A stretch of 16,874 bases of DNA from CALCEB01 sp035531475. GTDB taxonomy: Bacteria; Acidobacteriota; Terriglobia; UBA7540. The translations under genes were made by a program, and so were the position numbers. Under the pieces are notes generated by a model. It did no database searches and was not told where the DNA came from. It saw nothing but the letters and a program-made list of their open reading frames with translations. Positions 1 to 6,382 of the stretch are shown here, piece by piece (the first letter of the stretch is position 1; each line of letters begins with the position of its first letter). The stretch is taken from NCBI GenBank assembly GCA_035531475.1, contig DATKST010000119.1:1-16874 (forward strand). Reading direction: 5' to 3'.

Positions 1-239
1 GCCGCCGACTTGAAGATCTCCTTCAACTGGCGCTGATGGTTGGGATTCAGTCCCCGCAGGGTGGGAGACTTAGCCGAACGCTTCAGTTGGCCGTTGACCA
101 TACAAAACTCCGCGCTGATGCGCGTCACCAGCCCCAAGCCCGGCACCGCCCGCAGACATCGGCTGACCGAGTGCTTGCGGCTTTCGGCCAGCAGCGCCTG
201 CTTGGCTTGGCGCCGCCTCCTGTCTTGCTCCGAAGTGTG
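1..239 (-). pseudogene. IS110-family transposase remnant (C-terminal part, internally deleted, cut by window edge)
   Basis: Reading the minus strand from about 239 down to 1 gives a stop-free frame with the hallmarks of the C-terminal half of IS110-type transposases. It has a basic helix followed by LLAESRKH, then LRAVPGLG, then LVTRISAEF, then VNGQLKRSAKSPTLRGLNPNH and LKEIFKSAA. In intact members roughly 30 residues (PIR...TKRQLW.YSG) separate VPGLG from LGLVTR. Here the two are joined directly, near bases 130-143, so an in-frame piece has been lost, perhaps between the two GLG-coding stretches. No start codon or N-terminal DEDD catalytic domain is visible; the rest would lie left of the window. 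The frame is the same as that of the ABC exporter just upstream, whose TGA stop at 264-266 precedes it. The family call is from remembered motifs, not a search. The element looks non-functional. Confidence 0.7.
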
Positions 240-263
240 AATCCTTGGCGGCCGGGTGTCCGA

Positions 264-2177
264 TCACCGGTTTCCTGTGCGGATCAGGCCGATCGGTCCC
301 GGCAAGTCAATTTCTGAATCGGGACCGGGTTCTCCGGCTTCCGCCGCTTCCGGATGGGCGTCCTCGGGCCGCTCCAAGCCTTCCCCCGGCGCCAGAAAGC
401 GGTTGGATTCAAGGCCGTATTGCCGGGTATAAAGCTCCCAATAACGGCCATGAGCGGCGTAAAGCGATTCGTGGTTGCCGCATTCGATAACACGCCCGTC
501 TTCCATCACCAGAATCTGACCGGCACTGCGGATGGTGGACAAGCGGTGAGCGATTACGAACGTCGTCCGGCCCCGCATCAGCACGGCCAGTCCTTCCTGG
601 ATCATGGCTTCAGACTCCGAATCCAGGCTTGAGGTCGCCTCATCCAGGATGAGGATGCGGGGATCAGCCAGGAGTGCCCTGGCCATGGAAACCCGCTGCT
701 TTTGCCCGCCGGAAAGCTTTACGCCGCGCTCTCCCACCACCGTGTTGTATCCTTCGGCGAGCTTCTCCGCGAATTCATCAACCCGGGCGACGCGGCAGGC
801 TGCAAGGATCTGTTCCTCCGCGGCGCCGGGACGGGAAAATGCCACGTTTTCACGAATCGTTCCGTCAAAAAGGAAGGTCTCCTGCAGGACCACTCCAAGC
901 TGGCTGCGGTAGGAATCGAGACGCAATGAGGCCAAATCCACTCCGTCGATAAGCACTCTTCCCTGGCTGGGCCGATAAAATGCCGCGAGCAACCCAATCA
1001 CCGTGGACTTGCCTGCGCCGGAAGGTCCCACCAGCGCCGTCACCGTGCCGGGAGCCGCGAAAAAGCTCACTTCCTTCAGGACTTCCACTTTGCCATCGTA
1101 GGAAAAACTGACATTTTCAAAGCTCACTTCGCCCCGCACCGGACCCATATTCACGGTGCGGGAAGGGTCTTCATCTTCGGGCTTTTCACGCAGGATTTCG
1201 CGCGTGCGGTCGAGCCCGGCCACCGCTTCCGTCAATTGCGTACCGATACCCACAATCTGAACCATCGGCGCCACCAGGAATCCCAGAAAGAGGGTATAGG
1301 TGACAAAGGTGCCAAGGGTCATGGAGCCGGCGAGGATGCGGTGGGCGCCGAGGAGCATAATGATGGCGCTGACAATGCCCAACAGCGTCGTGGCAGAAAG
1401 GTCCATGACGGAGGTGGCAGTCAACGTCTTCAGGACGTTGGTCAGCAGCCTTCCAACGCCAGCGGAGAAAACCTCATGCTCGCGCCCTTCGGCATGGTAG
1501 CCTTTCACCACGCGCACGCCGCCCAGCGATTCGGTCAAGCGGCCGGTGACTTCAGCATTGATTTTCCGGCGTTCGCGGAAAATCGGGCGGATAAACGCAA
1601 AGGCTTTTTTCAGGGTTAGTCCGAAACCCAGGAGCAACGCCACTGCAATCAGAGTCATGGAAACGCTGATGTGGAGCAGGATGAACAGAGCGAAAATGGC
1701 CGTTAACAGGCCGCCGACGAATTGAACCAGTCCCGTGCCGATCAGGTTGCGCAGTCCTTCGACGTCGCTCATGATCCTGGCCACCAGGACGCCGGTCTTG
1801 TTGGCGTCATAGAAGGCGATGGGAAGGCGTCCCACGTGCTCCTGCACTTGGCGGCGCAGCTCGGCAATCAACCTTTGCGCCTCCTTGGAGAGCACTTGCG
1901 TCAAGCTGAAGGAAGTGACGCCTTGAATGGCGGTCGCGCCGACCACCGCCAGGACCAGAGGCTTCAGGAGATGAACCTGCCGCTTGCCAATGACATTATC
2001 GATCAGATATTTGGACGACGCGGGCAGCACCAGCCCCGCCAGCCGGTTGATGGTCACGATGACGAACCCCACGGCCAGAATCGCACGCCGGGGACGGATG
2101 AATTCCCAGATGTGCGGCAGCGTCTCCTTCAGGCGCTTGACCTTTATCGGTTCTTTCTTCCCTGTGGCATTACTCAT
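264..2177 (-). CDS. ABC exporter, fused membrane and ATPase domains (MsbA/MDR-like)
   Basis: A 637-residue half-transporter of the type that dimerises in the inner membrane and exports lipids, drugs or other hydrophobic compounds using ATP. Membrane segments lie at about 32-50, 70-90, 148-190 and 258-305, consistent with the six-helix ABC exporter fold. The ATPase domain has every expected element: Walker A GPSGAGKS (384-391), Q-loop Gln 432, signature LSGGQ (488-492), Walker B ILILDEA (508-514), D-loop SSLD (516-519) and H-loop His 544. After about residue 590 there is an unusual acidic, proline-rich tail ending at a TGA that adjoins an insertion-sequence remnant. The tail may therefore be partly acquired or altered. 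The start has no strong Shine-Dalgarno sequence. The substrate cannot be read from the sequence. An MsbA-like lipid flippase or a multidrug exporter are both possible. Confidence 0.93.
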   Translation of the reverse strand: MSNATGKKEPIKVKRLKETLPHIWEFIRPRRAILAVGFVIVTINRLAGLVLPASSKYLIDNVIGKRQVHLLKPLVLAVVGATAIQGVTSFSLTQVLSKEAQRLIAELRRQVQEHVGRLPIAFYDANKTGVLVARIMSDVEGLRNLIGTGLVQFVGGLLTAIFALFILLHISVSMTLIAVALLLGFGLTLKKAFAFIRPIFRERRKINAEVTGRLTESLGGVRVVKGYHAEGREHEVFSAGVGRLLTNVLKTLTATSVMDLSATTLLGIVSAIIMLLGAHRILAGSMTLGTFVTYTLFLGFLVAPMVQIVGIGTQLTEAVAGLDRTREILREKPEDEDPSRTVNMGPVRGEVSFENVSFSYDGKVEVLKEVSFFAAPGTVTALVGPSGAGKSTVIGLLAAFYRPSQGRVLIDGVDLASLRLDSYRSQLGVVLQETFLFDGTIRENVAFSRPGAAEEQILAACRVARVDEFAEKLAEGYNTVVGERGVKLSGGQKQRVSMARALLADPRILILDEATSSLDSESEAMIQEGLAVLMRGRTTFVIAHRLSTIRSAGQILVMEDGRVIECGNHESLYAAHGRYWELYTRQYGLESNRFLAPGEGLERPEDAHPEAAEAGEPGPDSEIDLPGPIGLIRTGNR

Positions 2178-2529
2178 TATGTTTCAGCCTATTCCGATTG
2201 GATGAATGCAGCCCAAATTCGGTTCGAGGGGTGGGTCTGGCGGCGGGGTTGGACCGGCGGCGGGTGTAGGGTGGGGCGACCGTCATAGGTGTTAAAATCA
2301 GGGCCTGGAACTTCGCCAAAGCCCGCCTTGGCGGGCGGCATCATGTGCGGGAATAATGCCGCCCCCAAGGGGGCTTATGGGATGATTTTGGGAACTCTAC
2401 CCCACGGCTAATCGCCGTGGGCCACAGGCTATCGCCGCTAGAGCGGCTCAGGGGGTCGCAAACTCTTATTTTAACGCCCCTATCGGGGCGACCCCGGTGG
2501 CCACCCGTGGGTTAGCGCCTTCCCCGCCC
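2178..2529. repeat. Gene-free spacer with a cluster of five short hairpins
   Basis: This spacer lies between two minus-strand genes and shows no credible coding frame. It contains at least five short inverted repeats in 170 bases: GCCCGCC/GGCGGGC (2321-2336), GCCCCC/GGGGGC (2361-2374), CCCACGGC/GCCGTGGG with loop TAATC (2401-2421), GCCGCT/AGCGGC (2434-2447) and CGCCCC/GGGGCG with loop TATC (2475-2490). The last is followed by CCCCGGTGGCCACCCGTGGG, which can also fold. None has a clean U-run, so simple intrinsic terminators are not evident. The density suggests an intergenic palindromic repeat unit of the REP/BIME kind. On the minus strand these hairpins would lie in any transcript that reads from the cytochrome gene into the ABC exporter. 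Confidence 0.6.
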
Positions 2530-3072
2530 CTATTTGCCCGGCGGTGCGACGGTGCCAGTGGGTGATGGGACGGACAAATCCTGCGTCACCGTGGCTGGCA
2601 ACTTGTCCGCATTGGCCAACAGCAGGCTGACGGCCCAAAGCTGCCGATCGTTGAGGGAAGCGTGGAATCCCGGCATCCCGGAAAGGCGAATTCCATTCTT
2701 CGCCTTCCAGTAAGTCATGCCCGGAGGATCATCCGTCACCATGTGATTTGGCTCCCAGAGTTGGGGTGGGTGCGGGAACATCCCCTTTGCCGCCGCCGAC
2801 TCCGGCTGATTCGGCAGGCCGTGGCACATGGCGCAGTTATCGCGAAAGACCTGGACGCCGGTCATGTAGAGGTTTTCATCAGGTTGAACAGGAACCTGCC
2901 TCGGATAATCCTTTTGAATGCGTGCGTGGAGCGCCGCATGCGCGAAGAAAGCCTCCATTGGCATGGGCGGGTCGGAAGTTGCGACTGGAGCTTTCCCTGA
3001 TGTCATATAGAAGTAAAATCCCACCCCGATCAGCACAATTCCAAGGACGATCCCGGCGACGAAAGCCTTCAT
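2530..3072 (-). CDS. Membrane-anchored class I cytochrome c
   Basis: A 180-residue protein beginning with an uncleaved-looking signal anchor (residues 3-23). It has a single haem-attachment motif CAMCH (80-84) and, about 50 residues later, GIRLSGMPGF with Met 133 as the likely sixth haem-iron ligand. The length and spacing fit a small class I (cytochrome-c6/cbb3-type) domain held on the periplasmic face, where it would shuttle electrons. The C-terminus is a proline- and threonine-rich tail. The ATG at 3072 was chosen over the upstream ATG at 3111. The complement of 3081-3086 is GGGAGG, eight bases before it, and the protein then starts directly with the membrane segment. No oxidase or alcohol dehydrogenase partner lies nearby, so its electron donor and acceptor are unknown. 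Confidence 0.85.
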   Translation of the reverse strand: MKAFVAGIVLGIVLIGVGFYFYMTSGKAPVATSDPPMPMEAFFAHAALHARIQKDYPRQVPVQPDENLYMTGVQVFRDNCAMCHGLPNQPESAAAKGMFPHPPQLWEPNHMVTDDPPGMTYWKAKNGIRLSGMPGFHASLNDRQLWAVSLLLANADKLPATVTQDLSVPSPTGTVAPPGK

Positions 3073-3180
3073 TGCGTATGCCTCCCGGCTGCAAGATATC
3101 GTGACGAGCAAAAAAAGTATTCAGCAAAAACTTTGCCAACAACCACCGTTATTCTCAGGATGCTGTTTGCTAACCGGCAC

Positions 3181-3297
3181 CCCTCACCCGCCGCTTCGCG
3201 GCACCCTCTCCCCGCTTGCGGGGAGAGGGCCGGCCCAGGTCGCCCCTCCAGTCCGCCCACCCTCTCCCCGCAAGCGGGGAGAGGGTGGGGGTGAGGG
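3181..3297. repeat. Compound palindromic repeat, copy 1 (two nested hairpins)
   Basis: Outer arms CCCTCACCC (3181-3189) and GGGTGAGGG (3289-3297) enclose two strong hairpins. One is CCCTCTCCCC/GGGGAGAGGG around GCTTGC (3204-3229). The other is ACCCTCTCCCC/GGGGAGAGGGT around GCAAGC (3259-3286). The two hairpins are near-inverted copies of each other, so this is a double unit. A single-unit copy of the same family lies at 7921-7983. It sits between the cytochrome gene and the rhomboid gene. No function can be assigned from sequence. RNA structure in the 5' region of the cytochrome transcript, or downstream of the rhomboid gene, is possible. Confidence 0.8.
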
Positions 3298-3345
3298 TGC
3301 GTATTCGAGCCGAAATTGAATGTTATTATCTGCCCGCGCTGACCA

Positions 3346-4275
3346 CTATCGTGCGTGTGCCAGATTCAATGCCATCATGGCAAACGATCCGGCAATGATT
3401 AAGACGGATAAAACGGCCAAAGAGTTCCACAGGGACTCGGCGGCCCGCGTCATCGGCTCGCCCTCCGGCATTAAGTAGCCAAAAGCTATCCCGCTAAGCA
3501 ATCCTCCCACATGGGCGGCATTGTCGATCGAGAAAAACAATCCAAAGATGAAAATATAAATCAGCCATTTCCAGAGTTGGCTGCGCAGGTCTTTCCCCAG
3601 GCTGCCGTGATGGAAACTGGCCCCAATCAGAATGCCGATCAGCCCCAGGATGGCGGCCGAAGCGCCGGCGGAAACGCCATAGGGGCTATACCACAAGCTC
3701 AAAAGAAAGCCACAGACCCCGGTGACCAGATACATGACGATGAACTTCGGGGTGGTGAAGAGCGACTCCACCATGGGCCCGAGATCGATCAGGCACCAGA
3801 GGTTAAAAAATATGTGCAGAAGGCCGAGGTGCAGGAAGTTGGCGGTGACCAGCCGCCACCATTGGCCAGCAAAAAAGATGAGCGGGCACTTGGCGCCCAG
3901 CCGGATCACCACGCTTCCGTCGATCCCGCCCAGACTGGGCGCGGAAGTCATGTTGGCTGAAGCGAGGTTCTGCGTCATGTACCACATGATGGCGTAGATG
4001 GCGATATCGACGGCGCAGATGGCGGCCGTGGCCGTAGTCGGAATGGGAATAATACCCATCACCCGGCCCGGTGTGGAGTTGGTGCTTCTGGAGCGCGGAG
4101 AGCGCAGGGATACCCCGCAGAAAGAACACGTGGAGGCGCCACGTTCCACCAGGGCGCGGCAGTTCGGGCACATGCGGTGCGCCGTATCGTAAGCCCCTTC
4201 TTTCTTGCCCAATACTTCGCGCAGGCTTGACCTCAAACGCTGCACCTTGTACCGCCACTTGGGTGACAAATCCAT
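3346..4275 (-). CDS. Rhomboid intramembrane serine protease with N-terminal zinc ribbon
   Basis: A 309-residue membrane protein. Residues 36-53 hold a CxxC-x10-CxxC zinc ribbon (Cys 36, 39, 50, 53), followed by a serine/arginine-rich linker. The rhomboid core starts at about 79. WWRLVTANFLH with HxxxxHxxxN (His 149, His 154, Asn 158) is the conserved second-helix motif. GVSAGASAA carries the catalytic Ser 206, and DNAAHVGG carries the catalytic His 255. The family cleaves transmembrane substrates inside the bilayer. The usual GASGA is GASAA here, a tolerated change. A last hydrophobic helix lies at 282-305. The ribbon probably sits in the cytoplasm and could bind a partner, but no substrate is suggested by context. 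The gene diverges from arsR. No strong ribosome binding site is seen before the ATG at 4275. Confidence 0.88.
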   Translation of the reverse strand: MDLSPKWRYKVQRLRSSLREVLGKKEGAYDTAHRMCPNCRALVERGASTCSFCGVSLRSPRSRSTNSTPGRVMGIIPIPTTATAAICAVDIAIYAIMWYMTQNLASANMTSAPSLGGIDGSVVIRLGAKCPLIFFAGQWWRLVTANFLHLGLLHIFFNLWCLIDLGPMVESLFTTPKFIVMYLVTGVCGFLLSLWYSPYGVSAGASAAILGLIGILIGASFHHGSLGKDLRSQLWKWLIYIFIFGLFFSIDNAAHVGGLLSGIAFGYLMPEGEPMTRAAESLWNSLAVLSVLIIAGSFAMMALNLAHAR

Positions 4276-4400
4276 AGCAGCCAGTATGCAGGAGCCGGAA
4301 ATCTGTGTAAAGAAAAGATCGATGGATGTTCCCTTCGATCTGGAAACGAAAGGTAGTGGCGCATTTTTGCTGCTGCCCCCCGACCCAACGAAAAACCTTC

Positions 4401-4428
4401 TTGCATTATTTTATATTTCTAATATAAT
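4401..4428 (+). promoter_or_regulatory. Promoter of the arsenic operon (-35 TTGCAT, -10 TATAAT)
   Basis: TTGCAT at 4401-4406 and a consensus TATAAT at 4423-4428 are separated by 16 bases in an AT-rich patch that stands out from the GC-rich surroundings. The arsR ATG begins at 4435, only six bases after the -10 box. Transcription would therefore start at or next to the A of the start codon, giving a leaderless arsR mRNA. No Shine-Dalgarno sequence is present before this ATG, as expected for that arrangement. Confidence 0.75.
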
Positions 4429-4433
4429 AGAAA
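4416..4433. promoter_or_regulatory. Putative ArsR operator (TTTCTA-N6-TAGAAA)
   Basis: The perfect inverted repeat TTTCTA (4416-4421) and TAGAAA (4428-4433) is separated by six bases and straddles the -10 box and the start point. ArsR-family repressors bind such short AT-rich dyads over their own promoter and release them when arsenite binds. Position, symmetry and the adjacent repressor gene support autoregulation. Binding itself is inferred. Confidence 0.6.
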
Positions 4434-4434
4434 C

Positions 4435-4830
4435 ATGAGGAGTCGCAAAGACAACCAGCAGGCCGCCCGCTATGCCGCGATGTTCGCGGCCATGGGCGCG
4501 GAGCCGAGGCTGCGCATCATGCAGCTCTTGCTCACCGCTCACCCCCAAGGGCTGGTGGTGGGCGATATTCAAGATGAGCTTCAGATCCCCGCTTCCACCC
4601 TTTCCCATCATCTCGACAAGCTCAAGAACCAGGAACTGGTACGCGTGCGGCGCCAGGGCACGTTCCTGTGGTACCGGGCGAATACCGATGCTTTGCAGGG
4701 GATTATCAATTTCCTGTATGCCGAATGCTGCACCCGCAACAAGGCCATCCAACCCGAAAGAATCATTTGCTTTGGACCCGTGGCAAAAAACAAACCGAAA
4801 GGAAGCAACCATGAGTACCGAAAACATTAG
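4435..4830 (+). CDS. arsR: ArsR-family arsenite-responsive repressor
   Basis: A 131-residue winged helix-turn-helix protein of the ArsR/SmtB family, first gene of the arsenic operon. The recognition region includes IPASTLSHHLDKLKNQELV (about 51-69), followed by the wing RVRRQGTFLWYR. The classic ELCVCDL metal motif near the recognition helix is absent. Instead there is a vicinal pair Cys 98-Cys 99 (AECCTRN) plus Cys 112 near the C-terminus. This resembles the three-cysteine C-terminal arsenite site described for Acidithiobacillus ferrooxidans ArsR (Cys 95, 96, 102), with a wider third spacing. The start lies six bases after a consensus -10 box and has no ribosome binding site, so the mRNA is probably leaderless. 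The last 20 bases overlap arsM. Other sensed ligands (antimonite, methylarsenite) are possible. Confidence 0.92.
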   Translation: MRSRKDNQQAARYAAMFAAMGAEPRLRIMQLLLTAHPQGLVVGDIQDELQIPASTLSHHLDKLKNQELVRVRRQGTFLWYRANTDALQGIINFLYAECCTRNKAIQPERIICFGPVAKNKPKGSNHEYRKH

Positions 4831-5635
4831 GGAAGTTGTAAAGGAAAAATACGGCCAAGCTGCACTGCGCGTGATGACTGGTGGAAGTTCGTGTTGCGGA
4901 GCGGCGCCCACCGCGCCCGGCTGCGCCGATCCCATCACGTCGAATCTCTACGACCTCAATCAGGCGGGTGAAATTCCTGAAGAGGCTCTCCGCGCTTCGC
5001 TCGGGTGCGGCAATCCCACCGCCCTGGCCAACCTGAATCCGGGCGAAACCGTGCTCGACCTCGGCTCGGGCGGAGGCATCGACGTTCTGCTGTCTGCCAG
5101 GCGCGTGGGGCCAACCGGCAAAGCGTATGGACTCGACATGACGGATGAAATGTTGGCGCTGGCCCGCGAAAATCAGCGCCAAGCCGGAATCCAGAATGTG
5201 GAATTCCTCCAAGGTGAGATTGAAAACATCCCGCTGCCGGACAACTCGGTGGACGTGATCATCTCTAATTGCGTCATCAATCTCTCTGCGGATAAGGACC
5301 GTGTGCTGCGGCAGGCTTTTCGGGTGCTGAAGCCCGGCGGCCGCCTGGCCGTGTCGGACGTGGTGGTCCGCGGTGAGGTTCCGGCTGCCATCCGGCGCAG
5401 CGTCGAGCTGTGGGTGGGCTGCGTGGCAGGAGCTTTGCAGGAGTCCGAGTATCGCGCCAAGCTGGCCGCCGCCGGCTTCGAGGCAATCGATATCGAGCCC
5501 ACTCGTGTTTATCGAATCGACGATGCCCGGCAGTTTCTTTCCGGACAGGGCATCGACGTGGAAGCGATCGCGGAGGCGGTGGACGGCAAATTCATGAGCG
5601 CCTTTATTAGAGCGAAGAAGCCAACCGCAGCTTGA
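4811..5635 (+). CDS. arsM: Arsenite S-adenosylmethionine methyltransferase
   Basis: A 274-residue cytosolic enzyme that transfers methyl groups from S-adenosylmethionine to trivalent arsenic, forming mono-, di- and trimethyl arsenicals. The SAM-binding motif VLDLGSGGGIDVLL is at 81-94, with the acidic residue of GLDMTDEM at about 109. The three cysteines typical of active ArsM proteins are all present: Cys 66 in SLGCGNP, Cys 154 in SNCVINL and Cys 204 in VGCVAG. An N-terminal cysteine group (28, 29, 38) may form the additional disulphide-relay site. The ATG at 4811 was chosen because AAAGGAAG precedes it by five bases and the family N-terminus begins here. A much longer upstream extension in the same frame merely runs through arsR. 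The 20-base overlap with arsR suggests translational coupling. Confidence 0.95.
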   Translation: MSTENIREVVKEKYGQAALRVMTGGSSCCGAAPTAPGCADPITSNLYDLNQAGEIPEEALRASLGCGNPTALANLNPGETVLDLGSGGGIDVLLSARRVGPTGKAYGLDMTDEMLALARENQRQAGIQNVEFLQGEIENIPLPDNSVDVIISNCVINLSADKDRVLRQAFRVLKPGGRLAVSDVVVRGEVPAAIRRSVELWVGCVAGALQESEYRAKLAAAGFEAIDIEPTRVYRIDDARQFLSGQGIDVEAIAEAVDGKFMSAFIRAKKPTAA

Positions 5636-5695
5636 GGCTATATAGCGCAACTGAAGAGCAGTTTACGCTGCCGCAATAGGGTATGGTGGGACGTC

Positions 5696-6328
5696 ATGGC
5701 TGAAATCACGACATTCGACCGCAACGCGCTAGCCCGTCATGGCAAGCGTCTGGAGTACTTCACGATTGCATGGAACACCCTGGAGGGCCTTGTGGCCGTC
5801 TTCGCAGGCGTCAATGCGGGAAGTATCTCCCTGGTTGCCTTCGGTATCGACAGCTTTATTGAAGTCGCATCGGGCGGCGCGCTCCTCTGGCGGATGTCGG
5901 CGGATGCGGATGAAGGCCGGAGGGAGAAGCGGGAAGTCATATCGCTACGAATCGTTGGTGTGTGTTTCCTCGGTCTTGCCCTCTACGTGGGTTATGAAGC
6001 GCTCGCCAGCCTGGTTCGCGTGAAAGCGCCGGGCCGGAGTATTGCCGGAATTCTTCTGGCGGTTGCCGCCGTTTTTGTCATGCCCGTGCTGGCGCGGGCA
6101 AAGCGCAGGGTAAGTGCGCAGTTAGGAAGCTCCGCCATGGCCGCCGACGCCAAGCAGACGCAATTCTGCACGTACCTCTCCGCGATTCTATTAGGCGGTC
6201 TATTCTTGAACGCCGTCTTCGGCCTTTGGTGGGCTGATCCAGTTGCTGCCCTTGTCATGGTTCCCGCGATTGGCAAAGAGGGCATCGAGGGCCTTCAAGG
6301 GAAGACGCGCTGTGCTGAATGCCATTAG
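5696..6328 (+). CDS. CDF-like cation transporter protein in arsenic operon, short form
   Basis: A 210-residue membrane protein related to the transmembrane part of cation diffusion facilitators. Hydrophobic segments lie at about 21-66, 83-105, 115-133 and 157-190. FGIDSFIE gives Asp 52 and Glu 56 in helix 2, and AADAKQTQ gives Asp 151 near helix 5. Those are the places where CDF proteins coordinate metal, but the usual DxxxD and HxxxD pairs are altered. The cytoplasmic C-terminal domain of about 80 residues found in standard CDF proteins is missing. The chain instead ends in CAECH (Cys 206, Cys 209, His 210), a possible metal-handling tail. It sits between arsM and acr3, so a role in metal or metalloid handling is plausible, but the substrate is unknown. 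GGTGGG about five bases upstream supports the start. Confidence 0.75.
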   Translation: MAEITTFDRNALARHGKRLEYFTIAWNTLEGLVAVFAGVNAGSISLVAFGIDSFIEVASGGALLWRMSADADEGRREKREVISLRIVGVCFLGLALYVGYEALASLVRVKAPGRSIAGILLAVAAVFVMPVLARAKRRVSAQLGSSAMAADAKQTQFCTYLSAILLGGLFLNAVFGLWWADPVAALVMVPAIGKEGIEGLQGKTRCAECH

Positions 6329-6382
6329 AAATTCACTGAAAGACGGTGAAAGCCAGGGCCCCGCTGGCCAGGGAGCACGGCG

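Noticed and set aside
1722..2288. 188-codon plus-strand frame opposite the ABC exporter N-terminus
   Set aside because: Antisense to a gene with clear membrane helices, no domain, compositional shadow.
4472..4810. Upstream extension of arsM through arsR in another frame
   Set aside because: The extension is low-complexity shadow sequence of arsR; arsM has its own ribosome binding site and family N-terminus at 4811.
4763..5650. 295-codon frame antisense to arsM
   Set aside because: No recognisable domain, and it opposes a gene with all catalytic residues intact.
6310..6325. CAECH at the end of the CDF-like protein as a cytochrome c haem site
   Set aside because: There is no signal or periplasmic haem domain around it and it is the extreme C-terminus; a metal-binding tail is more likely.
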